Made by a program: the position numbers and the translations under genes. The notes under the pieces are model-generated. The model did no database searches and was not told the DNA's origin. It was given only the letters and a program-made list of their open reading frames with translations. 64,000 nt of DNA, from NCBI RefSeq assembly GCF_030463565.1, contig NC_134643.1:166678491-166742490 (forward strand). Direction: 5' to 3'. The DNA comes from Pelecanus crispus. Lineage: Eukaryota; Chordata; Aves; Pelecaniformes; Pelecanidae. Shown one piece after another: positions 22,101 to 36,100 of the stretch. Every line of letters starts with the position of its first letter. Position 1 is the first letter of the stretch.

Positions 22101-22195
22101 TGAATGTAGTTGTCGTGGTTGCTGGAGCTTTTTTTTCTAGTCATTAAGTCTGATAACATGTCTAACAAGGATTTACAAGAAAAAAACCCACCTAC

Positions 22196-22201
22196 TTTAT
22201 T
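22196..22201 (-). terminator. candidate UBAC2 poly(A) signal AATAAA
   Basis: The plus strand reads TTTATT, so AATAAA lies on the minus strand about 280 bases after the UBAC2 stop codon. It is the nearest canonical hexamer I found; distal sites are possible. Confidence 0.4.
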
Positions 22202-22477
22202 TTAAAAATAAATTTAGGTGATATCCAGTAATAAGTAGAATCTAAAGTTACTTTGAAAAGGATAACCAGACTAGAAACCACCACGTGATCTGAAGGCTTG
22301 GGAACAGTTCATGTCATTCATTAACATCACTTTGAATCACCAGTCACGCGGAGCCAGTTTCTCCTTTCTGACGCTCTTGCAGGGACGACTTTTCGTGAGT
22401 CTGTCCAGCAGGTGGCTTTGATCCTCTTTCAGACGTGTACAAACCCATCAAGTGAAGTTCCTTCACACAGAAAACCA

Positions 22478-22585
22478 TCAGTGCTGCAGTAGAAAATTAG
22501 TGGCTACATTTAAGTCATTATTTGAAGCCCTCAGAGCTTCTAGAGCGTCTCCCCTGGAAAATCCCATTTCCATAAGTCGTGCAAC
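22478..22585 (-). CDS. UBAC2: UBAC2 last coding exon (UBA domain)
   Basis: This terminal exon encodes 35 residues and a TGA stop at 22,478-22,480. It is the core of the UBA (ubiquitin-associated) domain that binds ubiquitin chains: VARLMEMGFSRGDALEALRA, then NNDLNVATNFLLQH. The MGF loop (Met-Gly-Phe at residues 7-9 of the exon) and the Leu-Leu at the end of helix 3 are the usual ubiquitin-contact features. The acceptor is TTTTCCAG just above 22,585. The junction is phase 0 with the exon at 25,805. The C-terminal sequence matches vertebrate UBAC2 almost residue for residue as I recall it, so function is very likely intact. The 3' UTR continues to lower coordinates. Confidence 0.96.
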   Translation of the reverse strand, partial: VARLMEMGFSRGDALEALRASNNDLNVATNFLLQH

Positions 22586-25500
22586 CTGGAAAAGAAATAA
22601 CACAACACCGCTTTAAAACCAGAGTTTCATTCACACTGTGTGCACATTAGTCATGTTAACAGTGCCAGAGATCACTTTTCCACTGATCAGGCTGTTCAAA
22701 AGCTTACCTTTCCAGAGAGTAAGCAAGCATGGCTATGCACTGTCACAAAGACCTGGGACACCATGCTTGAAAACACTGCCACAGACAGAGATGACTGCTT
22801 TCTGATAGTTTTTTTTTTTTTTTTCTGAAAATGCCACACCTGTATTTTCCTAGCTGGTCCAGTTTTGAAAAAAGAGTAAAATAGAAAGTATGGCACCACA
22901 CATGACAACTACAATCTAAATATTCTCAAAACAGCCTAAGTCAATGACATTTGATGGAAGAATTACCTGGAAAAGGGCATATTAAGACAGTGATTTTGGT
23001 AATCAATAACCACTTGACCATCCCTCTTTACAGTATCGTGTACTCGGCATCTAACCTTTTTGCTCTGTGCAAAACTTGAATATCTATTCAAGTTACCACA
23101 TGTAAAAAGTAATGTAGGTATAACGAAATTTAATTTACGGTTAAATTCCAATCTAAAGTACACTTAACATCTACAATTCTCAATTACATATAACTGAAAG
23201 TCACCATATAACTCATTCACTTTTATAGTTAATCTTCCAGACAGGGGAAAAAACAAGGCAGGGCGGGGGGGGTTGGCGCTGGGAGCAGCATGTAAAATGA
23301 GCTGTGGCCACTGACAGCATAAAGCGCTCCCCATCCTGCTCCAAGCGGCCTGCGACCAGACACCACAACTCCTCAGCCTGGAAGTTTTGGGCTACAGGAG
23401 CTGCCTGGGAGCTACCGCTGCTCCTCCTCTGCTTGTACGGAGTCTGCAGCAGCAGAATGAAGCTGAGCAGGAATGCAGCAGAGGCTGTTTACATCTCAGG
23501 AGGACTTTTCCCAGGGTGCAAGAGAAATGTGTGCTAGTATTGAAAGTACTTTAAATGCCTTTTAAAAGAAATGCGCCATTAAAAACAACCTCCCTTTCAT
23601 CTAAGACACCTCCAGAACTTTCAGTAGTTTTAATCTGCTCTGCTTTGGTGGCTTACTGAGAAATATACTACTGCCAAGTATGGCCAGAGGTGGAGGTCCT
23701 CCTTTTCTTAATATAAATACACCGTTACAAAACGTTTGAAGATGGCTGCTGTGGCTGTCACAATAACAAATACGGTACCAATCATTTCTGTGCATTTCCC
23801 TCTTTTCCCCCCTTACAACCTAATGTCAGTTTCTCACCTTCTTGTAGAGAGAGAAATGAATTGCTACTTTCGACACCTCTGCAACAATAGCATAACTTCA
23901 AACTGGATTTCATAACCCACAACTTTAGAAAGTTTCCTCTGTCTGATTTTTCATCTAAGATTCTGTTGTTTATGAGAAAAAGGGCAGGCAGTGGAATAAA
24001 AGCTAACCACAGAAATAAATTTCAGAAGAAAGGTTTTTACCATAGTTGCCATGAATTCTAAACTTAAGAAGCGGTGGATGGAATTGCGATGTTCCCATTT
24101 ACAGAAATATCCAGCGAGCATCACGGGGAATAGATTGCAACAACAAAAAGCTTTTTTCATCTGAGTATATTTTAACCACAGGAACTGAATCCAGCTCCAG
24201 GAAACAGAGATGTATACTGGTAACGGTAATTTAAGGTGCTAAAAAACCCACAAGAAATGCAGAGATTTTTGTACCAAGATCATTGCAAATGCTTCCCAAT
24301 TTTAATATGAAGAACAGAAGAAAACCTTGCATTTCTGCCATTCTAAGACAACTTGTGCAGTTACTAGTCCAGTCCTGAGAAACCAAAGGTGCTTAGATTA
24401 CTTTTTTTCTTTGCAGGGTAAACAGACAGCATTGCAAATGACAGCAATCAGGTGAGCTCTCCAACTTCAATGCATGAGAAAATGTAAGTGTATCTTGCTT
24501 TCATAAATCTGGGCCTAAAGGCCTTGGGTAAGAATCCAGCATCAGTCACACTAATAATGCTTTCATTAGTTCCAGCCCAACAATAAAAGTTCCCATAAGC
24601 AGAATTTGTCAGTAAAACAAATAAATAAACCAACCCACCAACCCAGCAGGGAAATCTTTTGGTCCACCCCATACCTGGTGCTGAGTAGGCTTTCAGGCCA
24701 ACCAAAACTAAGTTTCTGCGTTTTGTCTCAGAAGGTGTTCTTTGCTGTGGGTTTTAATTTTTCTTGGTTGTTTTTTTTTTTTTTTGGGGGGGGGGGGGGA
24801 CGGACGACGACGACGGGGTGTTTGGTTGGGGTTTTTTTTGCCTTTTTGGATGTACTCCAGCAGGTTTGCAGTCAAAACCAGCAGTGCAGTTAAGATTTTG
24901 AACATTTTGAACATAATCTAACATTGAATCAAAACTAGAAATCAGATCATAGCAAAGATTTTTGTTTCGGACAAGCTTATTTTAAATTAACTAGAAATGA
25001 CAGTGTGGTGCTAGCAAGTGTTGATTTATCTCCCTGAAAAAGAGAAAGAAAAACTCACCCTTGAATCCTACTCTTGTTCAAGGGCAGCAGAGACCAGAGA
25101 CCTGCAGCTAACTGCAGACAGGCTACAACCTGGAGAACTTGACTGCATGCAATAAATCCTGAATACAAAAATAAGACTAATCTTAAATTCTTAAATTTCC
25201 TAGTAAATTGTCCTCCTTTTTGAGAATAAAGCTATCAACAGAAGTCTAAAAGTCTAAATCTATGCAGTAAGTCTAAACCTATACTTGACAAAAAAGACAC
25301 AAACTTCTCTGTGGTATTAGTATGCGAAATCAGTCAACCATGTTATTGAAGGAAACATCCAAGCTTTAGACCAAGTGTGTTTTGCAGTCCACAGCTGGCA
25401 TAACGTTCTTATTTCCAAAAAACTACATGAGTGAATTGGAAACTTAAGCTTTGGTGAAGGAAAACTTGCATGTCTACAAGACAAATAATGAAATCTATTT

Positions 25501-25804
25501 GTCATTCTCCCTTCTTTGAAACACTTATTTTATCAGATTTGAATAGCCCCCAGTAGTGAAACGATCTCATCTTTCAATAGAAAAGACAGTTACATATAAA
25601 AGCAGAAATGCCCAAGTTGATATGTAACTCTGTTTTGGATGATAACGACAACTCGCTGTCTCTGTATTGTGACTGTTATCTGATATTCTAATTTGTGCTG
25701 CTGTAGAGGATGTTTAGGAAACTGTGTCAACAGATGATAAAAAATTAGGAGAGGTAATTCCTAACCAGTTTTTTAGCGCCATTTTAAAATAGAAAAATCT
25801 TTAC
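22586..25804 (-). other. UBAC2 intron, about 3.2 kb
   Basis: Intron between the UBA exon and the preceding exon. It contains a T-run (22,809-22,824), a GC-richer patch near 23,260-23,480 and the T/G/ACG tract at 24,771-24,816. No gene was seen inside it. Confidence 0.75.
24771..24842 (+). repeat. T15-G14-(ACG)n low-complexity tract
   Basis: Fifteen T (24,771-24,785) run straight into fourteen G (24,786-24,799), then four to five ACG/GAC units, then GT-rich sequence. The CpG-bearing trinucleotide repeat is unusual in this AT-rich intron. Confidence 0.85.
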
Positions 25805-25927
25805 CTGCTCTTCAGAAACCTCGGTAGGTGGAGGTGTGTCTTGTTCAGACGGGCGATGATCTTGATAATTCGCATTATGTCTATGACGTAAAGGAGGAAA
25901 CAGTCTATTCCAGTTAATCATCCCACC
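25805..25927 (-). CDS. UBAC2: UBAC2 coding exon (linker before the UBA domain)
   Basis: A 123-base, phase 0-0 exon encoding 41 residues. It begins GGMINWNRLFPPLRHRHN, continues through an acidic, proline-rich stretch (SEQDTPPPTEVSEEQ) and leads straight into the UBA domain. The acceptor TTTCAG lies above 25,927 and the donor CAG|GTAAAG below 25,805. This is the cytosolic linker between the membrane domain and the UBA domain. It is conserved at both ends with variable residues in the middle, as expected for UBAC2. Because the exon is symmetric, skipping it would keep the frame and shorten the linker. Confidence 0.95.
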
Positions 25928-27089
25928 CTGAAACCAGACACTGTTGTTACTCTTTGTAAAAAGAACTACAGATATTTTTGAACAAAAAGATCATCCATCC
26001 TACATAATACAAAAGGCAAACATTTAAGCAAAATACTTGACTTTAAACAACAAATACTGCTGCTGTCTCTTATGAAGTCAAAACTGGGACTGCTTTACTA
26101 TTTATTAGCAGTAATCACTGTAAATTAAGGAAGAGTGCGAACAGAAGGAGGAAAGGATGCTTCACATCCATTGTGAAAGATTTGGTTTACTACAGTGCTA
26201 AATTTCTGAGGCTGAAGGACCACCCTCTTTACTGATAGGGAATTGCCTGGCAAGACATAGCAACAGCAGGTTCTGCAAGTGCTTTGCAAGACTGCTGCTG
26301 GAGCTAGCCAGGGAAAAAGCGTGCAAGAAATTAAGTCGGGGGAAATGGCAAAAATGGATTCTTAGTGCATCAGGAAACTTGGAACAAGTCCAACCTTCAG
26401 GATACCTGTGATTTCCATGCAAGTGATTACTTCTGTGACACCAATGCGACTGTTACAGACGCACAGACCACCTCACCTAACCTCCGCATCTTAAATACCA
26501 TTACAAAATCTGGCTGTATTCCAGTGCCAAAACATTTTGTAACTACATAGTACTGATACAAATACAGCAGTAATGTATGTATTGTGTAAATCACAGAACT
26601 GAAACTTTCTTTTAACAACCAAGCTTCAAGTCTTGTAATAATAAGTAGTTTAGAATGTAAAGTGCACATACGAAAGTACAAGCTTTTTATTTGTCCAGAA
26701 ATAATTAATCCTCATTTATTAGATTAAACAAACATTTTTTAAGGGATTTTCTATAACACCAAAGCCACAGGCCCTGCAAGCGGGGAAGAAGAGCAAACCT
26801 CAAATCTCTCTTTTCTATACAATTTGTTAAAACGTCTTTTGCAGTTTGTGTTGCCCTTTTCCTCCTCCCCTGCTCCCTCCGTTACTATGGAGAAGATCCC
26901 CCTCCCTTTCTGTATATATAGGACATGGACTTCCTTCCTCTAGTTGCTCTATTTTAGTTCTATACTGTCGTTTCTCAGAAGACCTTCCTCTTATGAGAGT
27001 TTTTTCTTTTCTCTCTCAGTGAGGGCTTTTCCTGCCTTTATGTACCCGTCTCTCCTCAATCAGATCAGCAGCAACTAAACCTACACCTT

Positions 27090-27154
27090 AACCAAAAAAA
27101 AAACCAAACCCCAAAAAACCCAACAAAAAACCCCCCACCAAACCCAAAAAACCC
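27090..27154 (+). repeat. A/C-rich low-complexity tract
   Basis: CCAAAAAAA, CCAAACCCC and similar imperfect units over about 65 bases; G/T-rich on the minus (transcribed) strand. Confidence 0.8.
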
Positions 27155-30100
27155 ATTTATATAATTTTCCTGGCCTTTCCTTTGTTTTCTTCCTTTCTCT
27201 CCAGAGACCCAACCAGCCCAGACACCACAGGGGGCAGTGCAATAGCACACTTAAAAAAGCATCTGGGCAGTCACGAGATTTGAAACGCTAGCTTGTGCAG
27301 TGTTCCAGTCCCTTATATACTAGAGCACATTTGTCCTGGTAAAGATGAGCAATAGCTAGGAGTCATCAGTGGTTTTCAAGACATAGTTTCCACCGTTAGT
27401 GATTTTGAATTTAAAGGATGATTACGTATCTACGTTTCTATTTTGCGTACTGCGTAAAACATTTGCTTAAAAGTCATGAGGTTTTAACCCAAGGATTCTG
27501 TATAAGCCTTACGTTATCCAAACAGTGTAGCGTAGTAAAAAGGAGAATTCGTTTGTAGTTTAAATCCAGAGAGGGATCTCAGATGTTCGACTGACACCAC
27601 TGCACTACTCCGTGGTCTTGGAAAATCACGTCCCTTACTTCCCCTTCTATGATTTCCCCTAACTCAGAATTATGCTGAGTTTTAATTCACTACCTTTGAA
27701 TTTCTGAAAGTCTACTAAACTCCATAGTTCAGCAAGAACACTGCACTAGTGCTGCTTTGCCTGTTTTTGTTCTTTTGAAAAGACCTGAGGAGGAGAAAAT
27801 AATGCTTCCATGGGTCATTCACATTAAATAGGTGAACTGAAAAGTGACACCAGGACTATGACACATTCCTTTGAAGCATCAGAAGTCATACAGAATAATG
27901 TCTGTAAGATATAAGATCTACAATAAATGTATTAATTTAGCAGTATTCCAGTGTACCTGAAGACTGAAATAAACGTACCTTTCCAGCTGTGCCCTCAGCT
28001 TCAACACTGAGCTGCTTATTCCAGTTTGGTTTTGCATCCTCCCTGTCCTGTGTGCTGTCACCTAACACTACAAAAGAGACTTGTCTACTTCCTCGCCCTA
28101 AACTTACAATAGATTTTAAATTAACATACACAGAATTCATTACTTTCAATTAAAAAATGCAGACACCTTACAAAGGTAACTACTTAGTTTTTAAGGTTTA
28201 CAGCAGATACCTTGATAAACTACCGGTGTGGACTGATGGATTCCAAAGAGTTCTGTGTGAAGACGGCTAACCCTTTCCCAGAAATAACAGACTAGACAAA
28301 TGAGATCAAAATAGTTGTAAAAAGACCTTTTTCACTTGCCCTCAGAATATTTCAACTACCTCTGGAAATAGTGACAAACATAACCCATCAGTTCTTAACT
28401 ATATTAACGATGTAAGAATATCCAACATACGACAACAATAAGTATTAAAGGCTGAAACTCTTAATGGTATGTGAACACTGATGTTTAGGATTAATCACAA
28501 CATCATGGTCCACTTCTCATCTGTGTATTAATTTACAAGCTGCACCAAAACCAGGCACATTAGGCTTCTTCATCTTAACGGCAAGAGAATTGTTTCCCCT
28601 CACAGACTTGCCTCTAATGACGATGGACATGCACAAAGTCAGGCTCAAAAGAGCAGAGATTCAGGGAGCTGCAGCAAGAACTCTGGGACTAGCACTGTGG
28701 CCAATCCCATAGAGTAAAGGTAAGGAAAAATTAGGAAGTGCAGCTAATGTCTTAGAGCCACAGAAGATGGAGATCAAGGCTATGGATTTCCAGCATGGAT
28801 GGTGACCATGTAAAGACTTTCAGGCAACCTTAACTATCACAGCAGAAATACATGAAGATCTGTGAATTTTAATTTTGACCCAAAGCAAACAGCAAAAAAT
28901 GTCTTAAACTAAGTAAATATTGCAAATTCCAGTTAAAAAATGCACAGAAGGGGATTTCCAGACCAATACTCTGCCTTGCCTCACAAAAATTATTTTGCAG
29001 ACCTTCCCTTCATAATATTGTGATGATTTCTGTATTACAGTGGTTTTTGACTGTGCTAACACACTTACTCTGCAAGAAGTCTGGAAGATTTCACCTGAAG
29101 ATATCCAATCTGATGAATTTATTTAAGTGATGCTTCCAAACCATCTCAGAGTCCCTACTGGGGAATCAGCAAACAGTATTTACACATTTCACAATATACT
29201 TGAACCCTGGCACAAGCACCCAACGGCACAGATGAGCTCACATCCACCTCCTTACCCTTCACAGGAGCCTTGTCTGAGATAACAGAGCTCTCTGGAGGTC
29301 CAAAACAGAGGCAGAAAAGGAGCTAATAATTAAGCAGTGAGGATGATCAAGGGCCCAGTATGTAAGCTCCTTTCCTGAGCAGCACCTTCGGTGACAAGTG
29401 TCTGCCAGTCTAATCCATTTAATAAAATCCAGGCAGTTGTTCTGTGATTCTGCTTTGTTGGTTTGTTATAAAACCCCCTAAGTTTAATACTAAATGGTTT
29501 GGGGGCTGGGACTCAGCATGACTCAGGACTAGGTAAGGAGGACGCACTAAACCTCTTACATCGAGAGCCAGTTTCCACAACTGACAGACTCCGGCTATCT
29601 TCCACTGAGATTATCTCAGGTGACATTTTTCTTTGTCCTGAATCTTAGGTGTCGGGGAGCAGCAAGTGTAGGTGCTGCTCCAAGAGCAAAGGGCAAGCTG
29701 AGAGCCAAGGGTGACACCAAGGCAAGCAGAGGCAGTGGCGTCACTGAAATGTACTGTGTTCCCACAGGATCCAAGTGAGAAGAGGAAAGCAGGTCCAGTG
29801 ACAGTAAACACGGTCAGCCAAAAGTCCAGATCACCAGGCAGGTTTAAGCTCAAGCCTAGAAGTCAAGTCAGTGGGTCAGGAGCAGGGAGGGAGATACATC
29901 AGTTGGCACATGAATATCCACAAAGCTCGGCAAGGACCAAGGGCAAGGACCTGAACTTAAAAGCAACTCCCAGTCAAAGTTGGTGAGGCCCCAGCAAGGC
30001 TTCTCACAGGTATTTCTAACCACAGCTCTTTCTCACACAAGTCTGCTCCAAGGCTGTACTGTACCGGAGCTGGACCTCAGCACAGAGGGCCTTTTGGCGC

Positions 30101-33100
30101 ACTCAGGGATATGACATAAACCAACCCCTTCCCCCATTCAGTGCTCTGGGCGGTAGCCACTTGTCATATTATCTATGCAAAGGTAAGATTTCTTGTTCAT
30201 GTCTGCTTCCTTAGTCCAATTTTTGCATGTCCAATTGTGTGAATGCTGCAAGATTTACTCTAGCGAAAGGACATTTTTTTTTTCATATTTAATTCCTCCA
30301 TTGCTTTGTTTGTACTGCAGGATGAGAGGCTCGAGGAGGACTTCTCTGCTTATGGCCTGAAAACAGCACCAAGCTCACTGTAGTCAAGAGGCTGAAGGTT
30401 CCCATCAACTTGCATGCACTGGTCCCAGTCCCTGCAGTGGGATGCTATGAAGAACTTCTAGTCTCCATTGCCAGCTGTCATACTTGTTTTCATGGCGTTA
30501 AACAGAAACTCTGTTTTGGAAGTCCTGACTGCTGTGCTACTAGAGAGAGAGACAAGCACAGAAAAATTCAGTCTACAGACTATCATTTATAAAAATACTT
30601 TGTACAAATTGGTGATTGGGCCCTTATTTCTGTCTGCAACAGTCTTCCACATGTCATCAGGGAAAACACTTGACACAAAAGACTGCTTCATCGATTATTT
30701 GACTAGAAGGATGACGGAAACACGTAAGAAAGGCCTGTAAGCCTTTCCCCCTCCCTTACTCCTAGGTTGTAATTTTTTAATTAAAGAAAAATTCAGTTTC
30801 CTTTGGTTTACCAGGGCAAAGACTGGGTGAATCAGTTAATTGTAAATTCTTTGTTACTGTCTGATAGGAGACAAACATACCAAGGAGACCATTTTATTGG
30901 TCTCTGATAAATCACTACTAGAAGTGGCTTAGGAGAACACTGGTGATGTTGGAACTTCTGTTACAGGAAGCAAAAAAACTGGTCACAAGTTTAGATGACC
31001 AGAGAATGAGATTTAAGAACAGACTGGACTAAGGGAATGGGAAAACAGCAGCTCTTCATCACAGAAAAGGTCGTAAGGAAATGCCATATTGATGACTTAT
31101 TCTTGGAGAGCTGCCAGGGCTTTACCTACTGAAGTTGTGCCTTATGAGGTCACATCCTTATGTCTTTTTGTGTTTTGGGCTGGGGTTTTTTTGCCTTTTT
31201 TTTTTTTTTTTTATGGTGTCTGGGACAATACTGTTTACAAGGAAAGGAGTACCCTCCTTTCCTACAGAATAAGGAAGAGATATCTAGAGTTAGCAAATGT
31301 CTCTGATTGTACAGCCTGCTAAAACCGCAGTTATGCTATTTCTTTTCACATAATCTCAGTCTTCTCTTTTTGAAAAGCAGCTCTACCTGTTTCCCATCTA
31401 CATACCTGCCATGGCATATTCTGTAAAAGCACTTCTTATCCAAAGTTTGACAAGTAAAAATATTGTATTATGGACAATTAACAAATTTCCAGTTAAGTGG
31501 CTGTCACATCTGCACATATCTTAATGAGATTAATTTCAAAAGAAATGAAAGAAAATGCCATATAAAAGTTGTCTTGAAAGTGATGCATGTGGTTAAGATA
31601 TTTTGATAATGTTATCTCATGTATATGGTTAATGCCAACTCGCCATCTGTTTGCACAAACAGGAAGCACCTCCTGATATCTGTCCTGTTCACCTTTTCTT
31701 AACATAACAACCGCAGAGGAAAAAAAAAAAAAAAAAGGAAATTGCTTTGCATTTCACCTTTTAAAGTAACATTTTTGAAGTCTGTTACTCTGCATAGGTG
31801 CCATTACTTGGTACAGACATAAATATCGTCTTACTTCTTTCATATAAAGCTTCATTTTAAAAAAAATGTACTGAAAGCAAGAAACACTTATTTGCTTTTC
31901 AGACATAAATTTTTCTACAAATTATGACTCCAAAGTACACATCCTGATGATAGAAACAAAGAAAAAGCATAGCCATGAATGACACAATGATACCTGCGGC
32001 CCTCAATGCTGCGTAAGAAAGATCAATGGCAATGGTGAAATTTCCAGTAGACTTATTCAACTGTCTACCCTGCCTCTTTTTGTGAGGACAAAACTCTTCT
32101 GTTTTCTTTGTTTGTTTGTTTTGGTTTTTTTTCCACTTTAAAAACTTCCTTCTTTTGAAAGGGGGTAGAAATGTATCAGTATCAGTGTTCTGAGCATCGT
32201 TCTTAATGATGGAAAGAATTTTTCACCAAGGAAAGCACTCCAGCAATTTCTAATGATATTCCAATTTCCTCTGGAAATTTATCCTACAGACAAGTCTCTT
32301 TAGCCAAGAGGCTCTGTCTCCAACTCTTAGTTGCTGCATCCTGAACTTTGATGCCTGCATTGTCCCAGAGGAGCTCATGTGTCACAGAAGTTCAGAAATC
32401 CACATGTGGTCTTTTCTGAAGCCTGATCAGCTATTTCCTTTGAAATCTAGGAGGAACACCTTAATCTGGCCTCTGAAGCTGCCTGAGAGACAATGGAAGG
32501 GATTACAGCACAGGCACGATGCCTTCATAGTAGCAGAAGCCAGAAGGCCAACAGGCAGGCACATCTGCTCCTTGGAGGTGAGGTGGGAATGGCTGCTTCT
32601 GCTACTGCATTCAAGGGAGGTGCAGAGAGCTGTGAATGCTTCCCTTCCTCACATACTCACACATGCCCAAGCACTTGGCCTTGTAGACCACTGGCTGTCA
32701 CACACAACAGGAAGGGGTGCTGTTATTTGACTCAGACAGACGACTGGCTGGCAGTAAGCAAACAGCTGCATAGGCACTCTCAAAAACTGGTGGTTAGCTC
32801 AGAACACCGAGTCAGACTACTCTGCATTTAACGTGTTACGGTAAGGGTAAATACCTATTCTGTACCAAACTGTGCATCGCAGTAACATTTACTTTTCATT
32901 ACTGCTGTGATGCAGTAATTCAGTCAGAAAGTGACGGATCACTATGCCAAGAAGAAAGAAAGATATTTCATATCAAGCAGAAGTTGAAAGATGGCATTTT
33001 TGAGAACTGATGCTATTAATTTGTCCAACATTAAGGACGCGTTAAGCAGGACTCTCAAACTTTGTTTGCAATAATAAACGGGGATTTGGATCTTCTCTAG

Positions 33101-36100
33101 ACAGTATAGACAGGTCTTCATCCATCTTTTCAAAGCACTTCCTTTTCCAAACTTTCTGGCTTCCCTTGCTTGTGTCAGCTGTCCTTCATCCAAACTGGGC
33201 TCTTGCTGGCGCTGTGACATCACAGATATGGTCATGGCTACGTCAGTTGAAAACACGCATCCATGTCACACTATTGGCAGTGGGCCTTGTCACTTTTTCC
33301 CACAGAAATCTCAGGTATATATTGCAAAGTAAGTTCCCATTATTAAAAATTAATCTTTATAAGGGAGTGCCTTGTGAGAGGTGAAGCTGTCGATCATAAT
33401 CACCAACTGAATTTTAAAGGAATGACATGATTTGGAGCTGTTCTTACGTTTGGCATTCAACAGTTGCTGAGTGAGATAATTGGGTGTGTGTGGGTCCAGT
33501 GTGCCAAATGCTGAAGGCAGGTCCAGAATGAACACGGAGTCTGTACTTGAGGAAATAATGTTAGCTCCGTTTTAGACATTCTACACAAAATAGAGACAGT
33601 TCCAATCCTTACTACATGGCTTACATGGCTGTTATTACAGCATGATGATTAGACAGATAATCCTTCACACACCTCCTGTGCGCAAACCTTTTCAAAGAGT
33701 AATAAGGAGTAAGTAGAGGCCAAAATAAAAGTGAGAAATCAGAGTTCCAAAATTGTTTTGATTTGACAAGCTGAGATAATGAACACTGGGCACAAAGAAA
33801 ACTCAAACCCCAATTCTCCAACATACTAGTGTAAATACATACTTGAGTATATAAAGGGCTAGTCTATGATGATGTAGGGAGAAGAACAGATTAGAATCCC
33901 ATTTTGGGATGTAAAGATTCGAGTTCTTTCTTAGGTTGCAAATAGGAGGGGCTTCCATTTGTTGACATCTCAAAGTCAACATACAAGGTGTCATACTTGC
34001 AACACTGTTTGGCGAAACTGTGCCTCTTAAGGTTGTGCATTAAGGAACAATAGGTGAAACCAGCCGGAAGTTGTTATGTGCTAATATCAGAGTTCTAATC
34101 AGAAAACCTGTCTACTAAGATGGATCACATCCTATCTGAACTACATGCTTCTTGTTTACTACATGCTGTGGAAGATGACACTAGGAAGCAGAAATGGTCC
34201 ATCAAGACTCTCTCAGTGCAGACTGGAAGGACAACAGAAGCAGCCCTGGAATCCAATAACCAATCACCCCCCAAACGGGATGCCTTATTTGCCCCATATT
34301 CAAAGCTAGAAATGAAGGGACAGGTACAGCTAAAAGGAAACTTGCCTTCTGCAAACAGGAATTGATCAGGCAACAGAGAATTAAATACTCTGGAAATGCT
34401 TGGGGAGATTTCTATGCCAGGAGCTTTTTTGTGGGGAACTGCCTCAAGTTAAATTGTCAGAGGAAGAGAATATAGAACAATCACATAGGAGAATAAACAC
34501 ACTCTGTTTCACAAAAAAAATTATTTGCTTTGAAATAGAACAGTATTTTGCTTTAGGAAGTTGTCCAACCACTGTATCAACCACTGCTTCTCTAGGGAAA
34601 TTGATTACAAATATTAAACCAAATTCAAAGGCTATAGCTCAAAAGCCTAGTCAGGTACAAAGAGAATGTCATAATTCCAGTCCAAGAAAAAAAAAGATAG
34701 CTCAATGTGCAAGCAGGGCGCTCTCAAGGAGTCAGAGACAGCCTTGTGCCTGTGACAACTGGCTGTTAATGAGACACATTCAGCTTATTCTAGTAGTACT
34801 ACTAATGCTTGTCAGCTTGTGGAATTGCCAATTTCCATGAAAAAGACAGAAAAATAAAGTGTTAGTCTGTAGACGAAATAGTCATAAACTGTTTGTTACC
34901 TGGATCAGCACCCTGGAAATTCAACATTTTTAATTTCACACCTAGAATCCACAAAAAAACTTACTCGGAAAAAGAAAACAGAAATATATGAATAGCAGTG
35001 GGTTACCAACTGCTGCAAATATGTTACTGAAATGAAACAGTAAAATAACAGAGTTCACACCTGCCAACATCAGCAGCGTATGCAGTTTTTATACTCAACA
35101 ACCTCTCAGAGTAAAACTCCCTTTTGAAATAAAAACAGGCTTATTCTCAACACAAAGAAAACATGATTAAATGGTTACAGAGAATAATCAAGATTTGAAG
35201 ATGCCAGAATAGTGCCAAAAAGCAAAGGATGAGTTAAAGATTCACTGAGTTCTGAAGGAGAAGATACTGTTTTCTCTACAGAAATGGAAGCTGTGTGTGA
35301 TTTCAAAAAGGGCTTGGGGTGTGTCCACACACGTACATTGGCATGCAGAGGAAGGGAAGAATGAAGGAATATCAAGTTTAAATTTAGCCACAATGATTAC
35401 TGCTGCAGCATACATGTTTCATTCCTGGGCAGAAATAAACCCATAAATCACTTATTAGTTAACAGAATTCTTTAAAAATATGATGTAAAATCTTGTACAG
35501 ACACATCTCGGGAGTCTGAGGTCAAGTAACTTTTTTATCCTATCAGTACCCTACATATAGTTGTCTTTGAAGTTTATGGCAAGGTTGGTAAAGGCAGTTT
35601 CTATGCAATTATGTCACAAAATCCCAAAGTAGCCTTAGGTAACACAGACTAGTTGGAATGGAAACCTAATTAGAGAAAAAGACTGCGTAACACTTGGCTG
35701 AAAAATCTCACCCCTTTATTCAGGTAAAGCAGTCTGGTAGATTCCCTCCTGACAATGACACATACATCTGTGGAACAATATGAACAAGCTGCTTCCATCC
35801 AAAGTCCTGGCTGTGAGAGCAAGAGTTTATATGGACCTGGCAATGTATAAAGGTTGCAGAAGTTTTTCAGGGTTCAAAATGTCTGTCTGAAGGACTTGTT
35901 GTTTGTACTCAAACTTGTGAAGTTGTTCAGGACGACTTTGTCAAAGTGGTATCTCTCAGTGTCAGTGGGAGAGTTAAAGAATATGCTCAGGTCTGGTTCT
36001 TACACTTTGAGAAAGCAGAAATGGACTGTCTGGCACTACATTCACTGAGGGATTTTCTTCTACCATCATCTATGAGGATAACATTCCTGAGGAGGAATTC

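Larger units (their letters stand above)
14748..22195. other. intergenic between the receptor and the UBAC2 3' end
   Basis: About 7.4 kb with no supportable coding gene. It holds CpG-rich patches (14,940-15,370; 17,040-17,260; 17,400-17,640), one old CR1 remnant and AT-rich simple repeats. Some of the right-hand part could be extended UBAC2 3' UTR if distal poly(A) sites are used (TTTATT on the plus strand also occurs, for example near 21,363 and 21,890). Confidence 0.45.

Noticed and set aside
29436-29455. TTCTGTGATTCTGC, possible CR1 tail
   Set aside because: No CR1 3' UTR sequence adjoins it; the short match is likely chance.
32377-32831. Overlapping plus-strand frames of 112-117 codons in a UBAC2 intron
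   Set aside because: No domain, no splice structure, and two competing frames over the same GC-richer patch.
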